64,000 nt of DNA, taken from Paenibacillus sp. N3.4. GTDB taxonomy: Bacteria; Bacillota; Bacilli; Paenibacillales; NBRC-103111. A program made the translations under genes and the position numbers. The notes below the pieces were generated by a model. That model made no database searches. It was not told where the DNA came from and saw nothing but the letters and a program-made list of their open reading frames with translations. The first letter of the stretch is position 1, and every line of letters starts with the position of its first letter. This document shows positions 8,464 to 17,887 of this stretch, one piece after another. The DNA lies in assembly GCF_008017805.1 (NCBI RefSeq), contig NZ_VRTT01000021.1:1-64000 (forward strand), in the 5' to 3' direction.

Positions 8464-9942
8464 ATGAATCACACCAATGAATATCTTAAGCAATCCCCCT
8501 CTGACCACAATAACACCAGTTCTAAACCAAGTGTAATTTTCATTCATGGCATCGGGTTAAACAGTTTTTTGTGGGAGCCTTTATGGTCCTATTTGTCGAA
8601 TAAATACAACATTATTGTTTATAATCTTCCTGGTCATGGGCTAGAGCCTGAACCGTCTTCCCCTATTACTTGGAATAGCTTGTGCAGACAAGTCATCTCA
8701 ATTATTGACCTGTCTATAATTAATAAATTTCATTTAGTAGGCCATGGAATCGGAGCCAATCTTGCGATAAAGATAGCTCTGTACTGTCCTGAACGTATAG
8801 AATCACTTAATCTGATCTCTTTATCCGGATTCAATCGGAGTGCTTATTTACAGCGCGAAATGGAAGAACAAACCCATTTAATCGAGAACATAGACCGTAC
8901 AGAATTGGTTGAGCATTTGATTCCTTCGTTAACCGTTAATTACAAACGGCCAGATGTCCATTCCTTAATTCGAGATGCCCTACACCATGTCTCAAGTTCC
9001 TCATATATTCAATTGTTAAAATTAATTGCTGATAATAATACTATTCATGATTTAGCAAGCCTCACACAGCCAACACTTATGTTAAGCGGAGAAAAGGACC
9101 CTGTCTATACCCCTGTTATCTCTGCAATCAACTCTAGTTATATCGAAAAAGGCAGATTTTTTATTGTTCCAAATGCATCTAATCTTACTTTTTTAGACCA
9201 ACCGGAATGGACTGCCTATTGGCTAAAAAATCATATTGATTCCACCGTCCCAGAGGCGCCCGATTTTTCATCGATAACCTCAGATCCCATGGTGCATTCA
9301 CTTCATAAAGGTATCCATACGGTTGACCGTACATTTCAAGTAAAACAAATACTTAAGGTGCAGTTGTTGCATAAGTTCCAAGTATCTGTGAATGGCATCG
9401 AAATCACTGACGGATGGAACAAACGATTAGCAAAGAAGCTATTGCTTTACTTGCTGCTATCTCCCAACACAACGCGAGAACAATTATATGATGACCTATG
9501 GCCAGATAGCGAGCTGCGAAAAGCTCAGAATTATTTAAGAGTATGTTTAAACCATTTAAAATTATTGCTCGGGCAGCACTCTGATCGGTTTGAATTCCTT
9601 CACATCGATCGCGAGCACATAACGATTAGGGGAACAATCCGTTGTGATTTATTGGAATTAATAAAAGACTTAGATGAGGCTGTGCAAGAACAAGACGAAG
9701 AAACCAAAGAATCTCGCATCTATCAAGTTTGGAGGAAGCTCCCCAACCACATTTTATCTGGGTATGTTGACGATTGGATATTGGGAACTAGAGAAAGGAT
9801 TGAAGAACAATTAAGCCAATTGGCACAGTGGATGGAAAGCAGATCAAAGCTCAGTAATCACAGTCAAATGATGTCTTTAAAACTCAGCCGTCATCCTAAT
9901 CATGATCAATTTCAAGAAAATAAAGAAGCTATCATGAACTAA
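8464..9942 (+). CDS. Alpha/beta-hydrolase pseudoenzyme fused to a SARP-like DNA-binding domain
   Basis: The protein has 492 residues from ATG 8464, preceded by AAGGGAG 7 nt upstream; GTG 8458 lies too close to that site. Residues ~22-255 form an alpha/beta-hydrolase fold with HG near 28-29, GHGL at 57-60 and the nucleophile elbow at 93-97. The elbow reads GHGIG, so the serine is replaced by glycine at 95. The acid is kept (D212), but the C-terminal histidine region reads NASN and lacks the histidine. Residues ~300-400 form an OmpR/PhoB-like winged helix (KLLLYLLLSPNTTREQLYDD), followed by a helical region like the bacterial transcriptional activator domain of SARP and AfsR proteins. I infer a transcription factor whose dead hydrolase domain binds a small ligand, probably controlling the divergent surface-protein gene. 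Confidence 0.7.
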   Translation: MNHTNEYLKQSPSDHNNTSSKPSVIFIHGIGLNSFLWEPLWSYLSNKYNIIVYNLPGHGLEPEPSSPITWNSLCRQVISIIDLSIINKFHLVGHGIGANLAIKIALYCPERIESLNLISLSGFNRSAYLQREMEEQTHLIENIDRTELVEHLIPSLTVNYKRPDVHSLIRDALHHVSSSSYIQLLKLIADNNTIHDLASLTQPTLMLSGEKDPVYTPVISAINSSYIEKGRFFIVPNASNLTFLDQPEWTAYWLKNHIDSTVPEAPDFSSITSDPMVHSLHKGIHTVDRTFQVKQILKVQLLHKFQVSVNGIEITDGWNKRLAKKLLLYLLLSPNTTREQLYDDLWPDSELRKAQNYLRVCLNHLKLLLGQHSDRFEFLHIDREHITIRGTIRCDLLELIKDLDEAVQEQDEETKESRIYQVWRKLPNHILSGYVDDWILGTRERIEEQLSQLAQWMESRSKLSNHSQMMSLKLSRHPNHDQFQENKEAIMN

Positions 9943-10203
9943 ACTGATAATCAAGCAAGATGCTTTACTTGCGTTGAATAGCTCGCTTGCTTTCTGGTAT
10001 TGCCCCAAGACAGTATAACCTAAGCTTATATAATAGAGCACTTTGGATATTGTCTGGGGATCCCTCCCATTTTTGTTTCGTTTCCCATGACTTCCTGTAA
10101 GTAATGAAATTCCCCATATCACTCCAGTTTTCTGTCAAACATCCTACTTGCCATCCGCCTAAGATAGAATGAGGCTCCCCACTAAGCATTATTCTCCAAT
10201 ACC
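9943..10203. other. Non-coding gap with a possible TPR-gene remnant on the minus strand
   Basis: No intact gene is seen. On the minus strand, about 9960-10060, one frame reads VLYYISLGYTVLGQYQKASE, which resembles a tetratricopeptide repeat, and a neighbouring frame carries other plausible coding sequence. This suggests a decayed gene fragment. The assignment is weak. Confidence 0.25.
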
Positions 10204-10212
10204 GTGCTCCCT

Positions 10213-10279
10213 CCACCCCTATCCGAAAATATCGCCCTACAGGTATCCACTGGTGTAGTTACTATTTTTTGTCATCCAA
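10213..10279 (+). repeat. Decayed ssrA 3'-region fragment
   Basis: ACCCCTATCCGAAAATATCG and the following ~45 bases align with the tmRNA gene at 53660-53725 (ACCCCTGTCCGAAAATATCG, then ACAGGCATCTACGGGTGTAG). The same order continues through GGTGTAGT and TTTTGTCATC with scattered substitutions. The flanks are unrelated to ssrA. It reads as a relic of the tmRNA T-arm side and pseudoknot region, left by an element that used or carried ssrA sequence. Confidence 0.6.
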
Positions 10280-10293
10280 TAGGAGGAGAAAAT

Positions 10294-10437
10294 ATGAAAA
10301 TAAACAAAAGCCAATATCTTAATATTAATACAAGATTGGTAGGTGTTTTATTAGACGGTCCAATTAAGGCTTTCCAATCCTTTTCTCATTGCCCAGTAGT
10401 GATTCGTACGAACAGTCCGCGTGGACTGAACCCTTGA
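10294..10437 (+). CDS. Small ORF with a strong ribosome binding site, unknown
   Basis: This 47-codon ORF (MKINKSQYLNINTRLVGVLL...) is preceded by AGGAGGAG at 10281-10288 with ideal spacing to ATG 10294. Its last codons run into a sequence (TCCGCGTGGACTGAACCC) that recurs near 53543-53568 with small changes, so the 3' end is probably recombined. It could be the surviving 5' end of a larger gene. No family recognised. Confidence 0.3.
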   Translation: MKINKSQYLNINTRLVGVLLDGPIKAFQSFSHCPVVIRTNSPRGLNP

Positions 10438-10516
10438 GCGGTGAGGGCATGGTTGGGTAAATCCACAATTTGCTAACTGCTGTTGTTTGGCAAGCTTGCG
10501 TGACCTGATCACTCCA

Positions 10517-11722
10517 TTACATCTTGGGTTTGAAACAATCAGGTTTAGCATTATACTCAGTTTTTCCGTTGGACTTCATAAATACAATGTTGTTATTTTC
10601 TTTAAATTTAATAAATATGACCTCCTTTCCAATTTCTTTTGAGTTATTGCTCTTAATAATTTCCAATTTATCTCCAGCTTTTATTGTCTTCATCCACTCT
10701 GTATAGTTGCTCTTTCTTTCTTGAACATCACTAATCATAAGGTCTTCATTATTGATTCGAACCAAATCATTCTGTTTAAGAAATTTCTTTTTTTCTTCAG
10801 TACTACTAGATGCCTTCCTCTTTACCAAGATCGTCTGAGAAGATAGTCGATCTATAATCTGGTCGTCAGGAGCCTGCTCTTTTGCTTGTGGTAATCCGAG
10901 CATTCGTAGGATCTCATTAATGACTCTTGGATATAATGGCAAGCGAACCGTCCTAGATATCAAATGCATGACGATCGGAAGAGAGTTATTCGTAAACTGA
11001 TACTTAACAAGACGACCCTTTAAGTTACCGGTTGAATCAAGTATTGAAATATCCTCTAAGGGCCGGTGACCGTAAGAATTAAAAATATCGAGCCATGCTG
11101 AATTTATACCGATGATATATTTCGTGCGATGGTTAACAGCAATATCGTAAAGCGCTTCATAGGACATGTGTGTTGTCTTTCGAGACATTACCCACTCTGA
11201 GAACTTCCCTAACTCGTTATACCGTTTGGAATGATACGGAATAAACTCCATCGTATTGAGTAGTTCAAACTGAAGTCCTATAACGTGTTTTGCTTCACGA
11301 TATCGTACCCTTCTCCATCTGCAACCTACCTTCGAAAGCACATGAAGTGGGCAATCCGGAGAACAAATGTTTTTATTTTCAGGGATAGAGATCCATTCCT
11401 TGTCAAACTGGCCACATTCATTAAAATAATCTGCTCTATTCCATGATGTATACCGCTGTTGTATATGAGGATTCCAGTGGTCTAAGTATTCTCTAGGTTC
11501 ATTAACCTCACCAGGATTCATAAGAAGGAGAAGAAGATCATTTTTTATATCTTCATGAAACGGACCATAGTATGGTTCCGGGTACAAGGTAGCCATTTGC
11601 CTCATTTCTTCTACCATTCCAGGAGGGAACTCGCCGTCAACCTCTCTCACTGCATTCATCGGAAATGGACTTTCATAAACTTCCTTCCAAAAATCCACAT
11701 AATTCTTTAGTCCACTGCTCAT
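10517..11722 (-). CDS. Unknown 401-residue protein, possible uracil-DNA-glycosylase-like fold
   Basis: The start at ATG 11722 has AGGGGG about 9 nt upstream. The N-terminal ~260 residues include LLLLLMNPGEVNEP near residues 64-77, a cysteine pair region (CSPDCPLH), FELLNTMEFIPYHSKRY, and KYIIGINSAWLDIF. A hydrophobic strand ending in NPG, then a later hydrophobic strand, recall the motif layout of uracil-DNA-glycosylase superfamily proteins, but I cannot confirm the match. The C-terminal ~110 residues are Lys/Asp-rich and look like a separate small beta domain. The gene lies alone beside the Nudix-like membrane gene in a region littered with integration scars, which fits a defence or mobile-element role. 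The function is unassigned. Confidence 0.6.
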   Translation of the reverse strand: MSSGLKNYVDFWKEVYESPFPMNAVREVDGEFPPGMVEEMRQMATLYPEPYYGPFHEDIKNDLLLLLMNPGEVNEPREYLDHWNPHIQQRYTSWNRADYFNECGQFDKEWISIPENKNICSPDCPLHVLSKVGCRWRRVRYREAKHVIGLQFELLNTMEFIPYHSKRYNELGKFSEWVMSRKTTHMSYEALYDIAVNHRTKYIIGINSAWLDIFNSYGHRPLEDISILDSTGNLKGRLVKYQFTNNSLPIVMHLISRTVRLPLYPRVINEILRMLGLPQAKEQAPDDQIIDRLSSQTILVKRKASSSTEEKKKFLKQNDLVRINNEDLMISDVQERKSNYTEWMKTIKAGDKLEIIKSNNSKEIGKEVIFIKFKENNNIVFMKSNGKTEYNAKPDCFKPKM

Positions 11723-12054
11723 TCGCCATATCCCCCTAATTTCTCAACCACATGCTTCCAGTATAAACCAGATGATTATCAATGAGTATCGTTACTCCCG
11801 ATAACCACAAGAATAACAACGTGACTAGTCTCCTCATACCCTTGAAAGCAAAAATACCGTTATAAATGCACTACCAAGACGCATCTAAACGGTACTAACT
11901 CAATTAATAACATCTTCCAGGCCGAACTGTTTGAGCGTAGCGAACCTCTGTCCTGTTTATAGATTGTGGTTTTATCTGGACACGAGTTCAAATACCGAAC
12001 CGATATGTCGCAATTCCACAATTCACCGGAACGTATTCAAATGGAATTATTCAT
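11723..12054. other. Intergenic stretch with a TTGTGG...CCACAATTCACCG inverted element
   Basis: No gene is seen. TTGTGG at 11964-11969 faces TTCCACAATTCACCGG at 12014-12029, giving a ~58-bp imperfect inverted element. It is of the same type as those at 17562-17610 and 27675-27724, with the shared right half CCACAATTCACCG. It probably belongs to the family of integration scars. Confidence 0.4.
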
Positions 12055-13305
12055 CTATTCTATCTTTATTCCTTGCCTTGCGCATATTCTCTGTAAAGTA
12101 AATAAGGCCTGTTGCTTAAATTCACTCTTGCTTAAGAATTCACTCAACACCTTTTTATCATTCGTAATTTTGACCATTTCAGATATCTCTAATGCCCTAT
12201 CCTTCGCATACTCAGCTTTGTGTTGCAACTCCTGAAAACTCATATTACTTATTTCAACAGCACAAGTAATACCAAGCTCAAGGAAATTCCTTTCTAAAAA
12301 TACATCATAGAATCCGATTGTAGACTCATAAGAATTTATATCCTCTATGCCTAGTTCTTCACACAAACCTCTTTCAACACATTTTCTAAGATCAATTTTA
12401 TCAGCGTTATCCTTATCCGTATCCGTTAGACCCTCGAGCATCGAGATATTATATTGATTCCTAGAGTTAACTTCGGTCGCGTTAGTTGATCTTTTAGTAA
12501 GTATATAGTCTTTAACTTCATGCTCATACTTCAAAATAACCAAAGAATTAACTCCAAATGACGTCGTAAACGAATTGTATTTTTGTAATTCCAAATCGTC
12601 ATTTACTTGCGATATAGGATGCCCACTAGAACTTAGTTCTTTATAGATCGATCTAAATACCTTATGTGTAAAATAATCGGTACGATATAATTCCATATTT
12701 ATAACTGGATTTTCATTATCACCGTGTCTGCTGTGCGTATTTATCTTGAATACTCCTAGTTTTGCCTTATTAAAATGACAGCCGTTACTTTTTTCAATAA
12801 AATGCCTTGCAACAATTTTTCTATGCTTATTGATAAGATCAGGTAAGTTAAATATTTCTGTAGTCATTGCAATATCTGAGAACGAATTACCTCCGTCGAA
12901 AGATGAGTCCGTGTTCATAACAAATTCTTCGGCAATATCTTCTTTATGAAAGCTTTTATATAAATCTTTTTTCAAATCTTCAGGAAAGCCAACGTATAAG
13001 CTCTTTTTTGAAAGTACTATATTGATGCCGTTCTTGGAATCATAAGGATTAGCATTGCCTAAAGTAAGGATATTCAACTTCCCAAGGGTACTAGCACTAT
13101 TAGCCGCCAGTTGTTTGTTTAATTTTTTCCTAACTCCCTTTGATTTAAAGCGTTTTAGATGATAACTATGAATGCCATCATACATTTTCTTGATATAATA
13201 GCCCAATAAGAAAATAATAATTGCCTTTATGATGCCTAAAGGAGATAAATTTAGATTCAATACATTTTGTAAGTAATCTACTATATTTGCTAACATAGAA
13301 ATCAA
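12055..13305 (-). CDS. Membrane-anchored Nudix-like protein
   Basis: This 416-residue protein starts at TTG 13305 with AAGGTG five bases before it; the internal ATG two codons on has poor spacing. Residues ~22-40 (LGIIKAIIIFLLGYYIKKMY) form one transmembrane helix, followed by a basic segment, so the bulk should be cytosolic. The C-terminal third contains a degenerate Nudix box: ILTKRSTNA, then MLEGLTD, then CVERGLCEELGI. The RExxEExG core is kept except that the first catalytic-type Glu is Gly. Function is unknown. Membrane helix plus Nudix-type domain beside another orphan gene is a layout seen in some anti-phage modules. Loss of one Glu may mean weak or no hydrolysis. Confidence 0.65.
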   Translation of the reverse strand: MISMLANIVDYLQNVLNLNLSPLGIIKAIIIFLLGYYIKKMYDGIHSYHLKRFKSKGVRKKLNKQLAANSASTLGKLNILTLGNANPYDSKNGINIVLSKKSLYVGFPEDLKKDLYKSFHKEDIAEEFVMNTDSSFDGGNSFSDIAMTTEIFNLPDLINKHRKIVARHFIEKSNGCHFNKAKLGVFKINTHSRHGDNENPVINMELYRTDYFTHKVFRSIYKELSSSGHPISQVNDDLELQKYNSFTTSFGVNSLVILKYEHEVKDYILTKRSTNATEVNSRNQYNISMLEGLTDTDKDNADKIDLRKCVERGLCEELGIEDINSYESTIGFYDVFLERNFLELGITCAVEISNMSFQELQHKAEYAKDRALEISEMVKITNDKKVLSEFLSKSEFKQQALFTLQRICARQGIKIE

Positions 13306-13497
13306 ACCAACACCTTTTCCTTATGAGAGTTGCTCTCAAATTTTCATACCAAAGCCCTCAAACACATTATTTTCCATCATACAACAACACGAAGTTTCGG
13401 AATAGTTATTTTTCTAATGACACAAGTATCTTCATAATTGTTTGAAAAGTTTACGTACCCTTGAGCGGATGTAGTGTGCATTTAGCGACGACAGTAG

Positions 13498-13527
13498 AAA
13501 TCCACAACCTCTTACAGTTGTGGATTT
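13498..13527. repeat. Perfect 11-bp inverted repeat AAATCCACAAC/GTTGTGGATTT
   Basis: AAATCCACAAC, an 8-nt loop, then GTTGTGGATTT. The TTGTGGATTT half recurs at the other scar sites (17562 and 27675; reverse at 785, 10459 and 17601). There is no T-run on either side, so it is not a clear terminator. The rest of the 13306-13563 gap shows nothing else recognisable. Confidence 0.45.
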
Positions 13528-13563
13528 ACATAGTAGAGTTGGCTAAAAACCATATCGAGCCTG

Positions 13564-15981
13564 CTAATTCACTGTTATAACAACGGGATCGCTGGCTTCT
13601 TTTAGGTTCTCTTTCGCAATTACTTGAAAAGTTTGGCCGTTTACTAATTTCATAGTCGATAAATCAATGGAGAAGGACCCATCGCTAGCGACATAACTCA
13701 CGCCAACCTCTTGATTCATGTTATTGACAAGCAAAATGATGGAACTCATATGGTTAACTATATCAGGCCCGCTATAAGTCCCCCTAAGATACTTAGACTG
13801 TGCATTAAGAGTACTGGTGACTATCGGTGCAACTGATTTTGTTGGTGCAGATTGGATAGTGATATATTGACGATCGCTTGTCAGTTTGCCTGCCTCATGG
13901 GCAGTGAGATAAATTTTCTCTCCGCCTCGCAGAACGGAAAAGGCTAGCAAGATCGACCATTGACCCGTATTCATATCTGAGTAGACCCCTGTATAAATGA
14001 CACTTCCATCTTCGTGATAGGCGTAAATTATTGAACTTGGGGCAGCCACCCCCTTGAGTGCATTCGTATAGCCATAAACTTGTCCAGTAACGGTCGGCAT
14101 GCTGGACTTCACAACTGGTGCTATTGCAGTAAGCACAAGCTCATCACTTATTAATTTACCTCTCGCATAAGCTTGGATTTTCAGCTTCTGGCCAGGTTGC
14201 ATGGGAGGGAAAGATGGCAACGAAAAAGTGAACTCACCCCGCTCATTCGCTGGATAACTATATATTAACGTACCATCTTCATAGTAGTAGTACAGTGTTG
14301 CAAAAGGCTCTGTTAATCCAGGCAATTTATAGTTTGCATCCGCATAGACTGGCGCGGTAATTATAGGGACAGCAGTTTTGACCGTAGGTGCGATCGTTGT
14401 GAATAAGAATGGTAAACTTTCCTTCATCCCTGTCGCCTTCGCAGTCAACTGGTACTGCATATTAGGGAGGAGATGCAAATTGTACAAGGTGCCTGACCCA
14501 TTAAAGGAATATCCGCTCGCAAGAATCTTGCCACTCATATCTTTGATATATAGATCTACACTCACATTGAGATAGGGGAAGACAGTAGCTTGTATTGTAT
14601 CATAATCACTATAAACTTCCCCCGTTATCGCGGGGGTGGCAGTAACTGGCCTCGTCTGAACCGCTACTTGGACAGGTCCACTTACGACCTTCTCATATCC
14701 TTTAGCTGAGACGTGTAGAATTTCTCCTGCGATGGTTGGCGATAATAAGGATACATTAAAATTAACGTCCAAATACTGATATCCCGCTTTCCCTTCACCG
14801 ATTATACTCCCGTCAGCCCGTTTAACAATAATGATCGCGCCCTCTTCCGCTTTTCCGGAAATGCTGAGAACACCTTCATAGACCACACCTGTTACCGTAG
14901 GCGACGGAGTAACAACGGTCGGCGATACCACGGTAACAGAGGTGGGATCACTTTTTCTCTTCCCCTCAGCCTGCGCATACACTAATATTTGTTCTCCGAC
15001 TCTTAACTGAGCGTTCTCAAACAGATATACATCAAGGATAGTTCCGAGATGATTATGGGATCGGCCAATCAAGGTCCCATCCGCTTTGGTGACATCGATT
15101 TCGTTCGACCAATCTTCAACCGTGCCCTTAAGGTACCTAGTATCGTCATAAACAACGCTCGTTACGGTTGGGGACTTGGTTTTCGGTCTTTCAACAACGT
15201 TCACCTCAAACCTCTTACTCTTCCATCCGCTGTCCGCGTATAGAGTGACATACAAAATGTCACCCCCACTCAATACCAAATTCGGATTATTTTCTAACAA
15301 ATTAACGCTGAAAAACATATTAAACTTGCCCGGTGTATGGAGTATAGTCCCATCCTCCAATTCCACTTTAACTGAGAACGGCTCATTCAAATTCAGGAAA
15401 CTACCGTTCATATAACCAAGATCTGCATATATATTCTGCACAACATCTGGCACTGGCGTATCTTCTTTGATAATCAAATCTGGCAACGTGATCGGTTGTC
15501 CCGCTTCTACAATAAATTCATTCGTAGAATATCTTGTTAGACCCAAATACACATTAATCTTATAATTGCCGGGGGAGACATTATCGAATGTAAAGCTTCC
15601 TCCAAGGACAGTTTTATTCGTATAATGTTCTTCCGTTCCACTAACTCCGTCCAAATAAATCGTCATGTTGTATATACCAATCGGTGTCGGATCGGTATAC
15701 CTCAAATAAAGCAAGGAGCCTTTTACAATGGTATTGCGTTTATTTACCGTAAATGGTTGGGATAACGCTGAAGCCGCATTCTTGTACGATACGGAATAGA
15801 TGACCGCCTGATCTTCATCGCTGTTGCCGATGGATTCGACCGTCAATTCCACTGCTTGATTACCTTGCTTTAAGCCGATCCGTTTAACTTCCGTTTTCTG
15901 AAAAACGCCATTATTGACCTTTCTTAACACAGTAAAGTTTGAAGCCTCAGGGAGTCCCGCCAAAGCCTTGTCGAAAAGCAC
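13564..15981 (-). CDS. Surface protein with repeated Ig-like modules, C-terminal part (frameshifted from 16119-17375)
   Basis: This 805-residue ORF has no signal peptide. In the same frame the minus strand reads upstream through a Gly-rich linker (FIGGGGGPIGGGVPGGGANP) into the end of the SLH ORF at 16119-17375, apart from one missing base near 16119-16122. It contains about six to eight homologous ~85-residue beta modules, each opening with a form of TPTVTGVVYEGV, SPTVTSVVYDDT or TPAITGEVYSDY. These are typical bacterial Ig-like repeats of SLH proteins, preceded by an SbsA-like segment (ITSINAINGK...). The modules probably act as a stalk projecting from the cell wall. The ligand is unknown. 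Confidence 0.75.
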   Translation of the reverse strand: MLFDKALAGLPEASNFTVLRKVNNGVFQKTEVKRIGLKQGNQAVELTVESIGNSDEDQAVIYSVSYKNAASALSQPFTVNKRNTIVKGSLLYLRYTDPTPIGIYNMTIYLDGVSGTEEHYTNKTVLGGSFTFDNVSPGNYKINVYLGLTRYSTNEFIVEAGQPITLPDLIIKEDTPVPDVVQNIYADLGYMNGSFLNLNEPFSVKVELEDGTILHTPGKFNMFFSVNLLENNPNLVLSGGDILYVTLYADSGWKSKRFEVNVVERPKTKSPTVTSVVYDDTRYLKGTVEDWSNEIDVTKADGTLIGRSHNHLGTILDVYLFENAQLRVGEQILVYAQAEGKRKSDPTSVTVVSPTVVTPSPTVTGVVYEGVLSISGKAEEGAIIIVKRADGSIIGEGKAGYQYLDVNFNVSLLSPTIAGEILHVSAKGYEKVVSGPVQVAVQTRPVTATPAITGEVYSDYDTIQATVFPYLNVSVDLYIKDMSGKILASGYSFNGSGTLYNLHLLPNMQYQLTAKATGMKESLPFLFTTIAPTVKTAVPIITAPVYADANYKLPGLTEPFATLYYYYEDGTLIYSYPANERGEFTFSLPSFPPMQPGQKLKIQAYARGKLISDELVLTAIAPVVKSSMPTVTGQVYGYTNALKGVAAPSSIIYAYHEDGSVIYTGVYSDMNTGQWSILLAFSVLRGGEKIYLTAHEAGKLTSDRQYITIQSAPTKSVAPIVTSTLNAQSKYLRGTYSGPDIVNHMSSIILLVNNMNQEVGVSYVASDGSFSIDLSTMKLVNGQTFQVIAKENLKEASDPVVITVN

Positions 15982-16118
15982 TTCAATCTTTCCATTGATC
16001 GCATTGATGCTTGTGACGGCTGGTGCCGCACTTCCTGGTCCCGGATTAGCGCCTCCTCCAGGTACACCACCGCCAATAGGCCCTCCTCCTCCTCCGATAA
16101 ATGGAACCGAGGCTAATA

Positions 16119-17375
16119 TTAATGAACCTTTGCATCGTCTGACAGAAGCGATTCTTGGATTTGACCTTCACCCGTTATCGTCGTTTTGCTTCTTAAGTCA
16201 AGTTTCTGGACGATTACATTCTTCTCCAAAATAATGCTTCTTATCTTCAGTTCCTTTTCAATGTATAAGTTTTTGATTTTCCCAGAACGAATCTTGAGTT
16301 CATCCACATTAGCGTTCAAGCTAAATTTATTAAAGTCACCAGCGAGTGTGATATCCCTTTTTTTGTCTGTCTCGGGGAGTACGGCTACATCAACAAAGCC
16401 CTCTCCTGACAAATTACTTTCTTCGATGATTGCGCTGGATAGAACTTGAGTTTCCCGAATAACGGTTTCACCCTCCGCTACAACTCTAACAGCACTTTCT
16501 TGCCTATTTATTATCAGCTTTCCAATTTGGCTATTCTGGATATGGATACTATTCATGCCACCACCTTCAATACGAGTAACGCCATCTACCTGTACCCGAT
16601 CTAGATATGCATCACCATCTCCAATCCCCTCTGCCAAAATCAGATCCCCCAATATATGCATGTTCTGAAGAGTAATATTAGCTGATTGGATGACCACATT
16701 AGTTTGCAAAGTACTTTTAGTAAGCTCGCCATAGACACCTGCTTTTTCGTAGACCACCTTACTTGCCGCTAACGTTCTTTGAATAGTCGCTACAGATTCT
16801 GCACGTGTCATCTGACGCTGTGGTTGGAACATTCCATCCGGATATGTAGTCATAATTCCTTTATTGGCCATATTATTTATTGCAGAGATACTCCAGGACG
16901 GGATAAGATTGGAATCTTCAAAAGAGGTCGAAGTTTCCATTGCTGCATCTTTCAGATTCAATATTTTCGAGAGGATCACAGCTGTTTCTTGTCTGGTGAT
17001 TTGTTCATTGGGACGAAAGGTATTGTCGTTAAATCCATCAATATAGCCATGCGCAATAGCTTTTTGCACCTCTATGTATACCCAATCCGTTGGTTCTATA
17101 TCTTTGAAGCTAATGGACCCCTTATCGGAGTAATGAAATGCTCTATTTACAAGTGCTACAAATTCTCCTCTGGATATGACTTGGTCCGGTCGAAAGGTAC
17201 CATCCGGATATCCCGCTACGATTCCTTTATCCAACCATTCCTGTAGATTCCCTTCAGCCCAATGTCCCTTAATATCATTAAGTTGAGCAGAATTTCCGTA
17301 AATATGTCCAAAAGGAATCAGGATAAATAGCGTCATTACTAACCAAGTATTCATTAAGAGCCGATTCTTAAACAA
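16119..17375 (-). CDS. SLH surface protein, N-terminal part with beta-helix-like region
   Basis: This 418-residue ORF starts at TTG 17375 behind AGGAGTG (~10 nt). A signal peptide (LLMNTWLVMTLFILIPFGHI) is followed by three SLH domains (IKGHWAEGNLQEWLDKGIVA; IEPTDWVYIEVQKAIAHGYI; LIPSWSISAINNMANKGIMT) up to about residue 200, giving N-terminal wall anchoring. Residues ~210-410 are short alternating hydrophobic strands (NVVIQSANITLQNMHILGDL) that look like a right-handed beta-helix, common after SLH domains in Paenibacillus surface proteins. The ORF stops at DAKVH. Restoring one T in CATTAA gives HLILASVPFIGGGGG and joins the 805-residue repeat ORF, for a ~1,270-residue protein. Confidence 0.8.
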   Translation of the reverse strand: MFKNRLLMNTWLVMTLFILIPFGHIYGNSAQLNDIKGHWAEGNLQEWLDKGIVAGYPDGTFRPDQVISRGEFVALVNRAFHYSDKGSISFKDIEPTDWVYIEVQKAIAHGYIDGFNDNTFRPNEQITRQETAVILSKILNLKDAAMETSTSFEDSNLIPSWSISAINNMANKGIMTTYPDGMFQPQRQMTRAESVATIQRTLAASKVVYEKAGVYGELTKSTLQTNVVIQSANITLQNMHILGDLILAEGIGDGDAYLDRVQVDGVTRIEGGGMNSIHIQNSQIGKLIINRQESAVRVVAEGETVIRETQVLSSAIIEESNLSGEGFVDVAVLPETDKKRDITLAGDFNKFSLNANVDELKIRSGKIKNLYIEKELKIRSIILEKNVIVQKLDLRSKTTITGEGQIQESLLSDDAKVH

Positions 17376-17561
17376 TGGGTTTGATCACTCCTACTAGTAT
17401 TGATAGTTTTATTTTATAAATAATTAAACCTACTAACTTTAGTATATTTCCTTATATTGGTTTAATCAATAAAAAGAGTGCCTCTTGAGGTACTATATCC
17501 CATATTTGGTGGTGAAAGGACTCCCGTGGTAGAACACCTCCAGTAAAATAAGGTGTTCCCG

Positions 17562-17612
17562 TTGTGGATTTAATAGATGCAGGTGAACCCTGGCTTGGCT
17601 AATCCACAATTC
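17562..17612. repeat. ~50-bp inverted element, candidate serine-integrase att relic
   Basis: CCCGTTGTGGATTTAATAGA followed by TGCAGGTGAACC resembles the recombinase-tail/ssrA junction at 39834-39865 (CCCGTTGTGGGTTTGATAGA, then TGGAGGTGAGGG). It ends in AATCCACAATTCACCGCCGC, the inverse of the opening TTGTGGATT, so outer arms of 9 bp are symmetric. No recombinase coding remains beside it. Between here and 17887 only a minus-strand ORF of 80 codons with plausible composition is visible, unrecognised. Confidence 0.45.
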
Positions 17613-17887
17613 ACCGCCGCGTGATGCTGAGGATAATGGGTAAGGTGACTGGTCTGTTAAATTGCTGCAGCTTCTTAGACAAACCGATGAAAGCACGAAA
17701 AGGTGATAGAAAATGCTCAAACCAAAAAAAGGAGTATAACAAGCCGAAGTGGATCACTAGTTTGGGATGATCAATGGCTGCGCGATATGGCAAAACTCCT
17801 AAATAGTAAGGAATAGCCTGTTCCCAATCGAGGATGATAGGGTATAGCCGCATTTACGAACTTATCCATCTAAAAAGGAGAGTTCTT

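Noticed and set aside
13564-17375. Reading the two ORFs as independent genes
   Set aside because: The second has no signal peptide, start or ribosome site, and the frames join through a Gly-rich linker with one base restored.
17493-17853. Small minus-strand ORFs of 75-80 codons
   Set aside because: Plausible composition in one frame but no ribosome site, no family and overlap with an att-like relic; kept only as a note.
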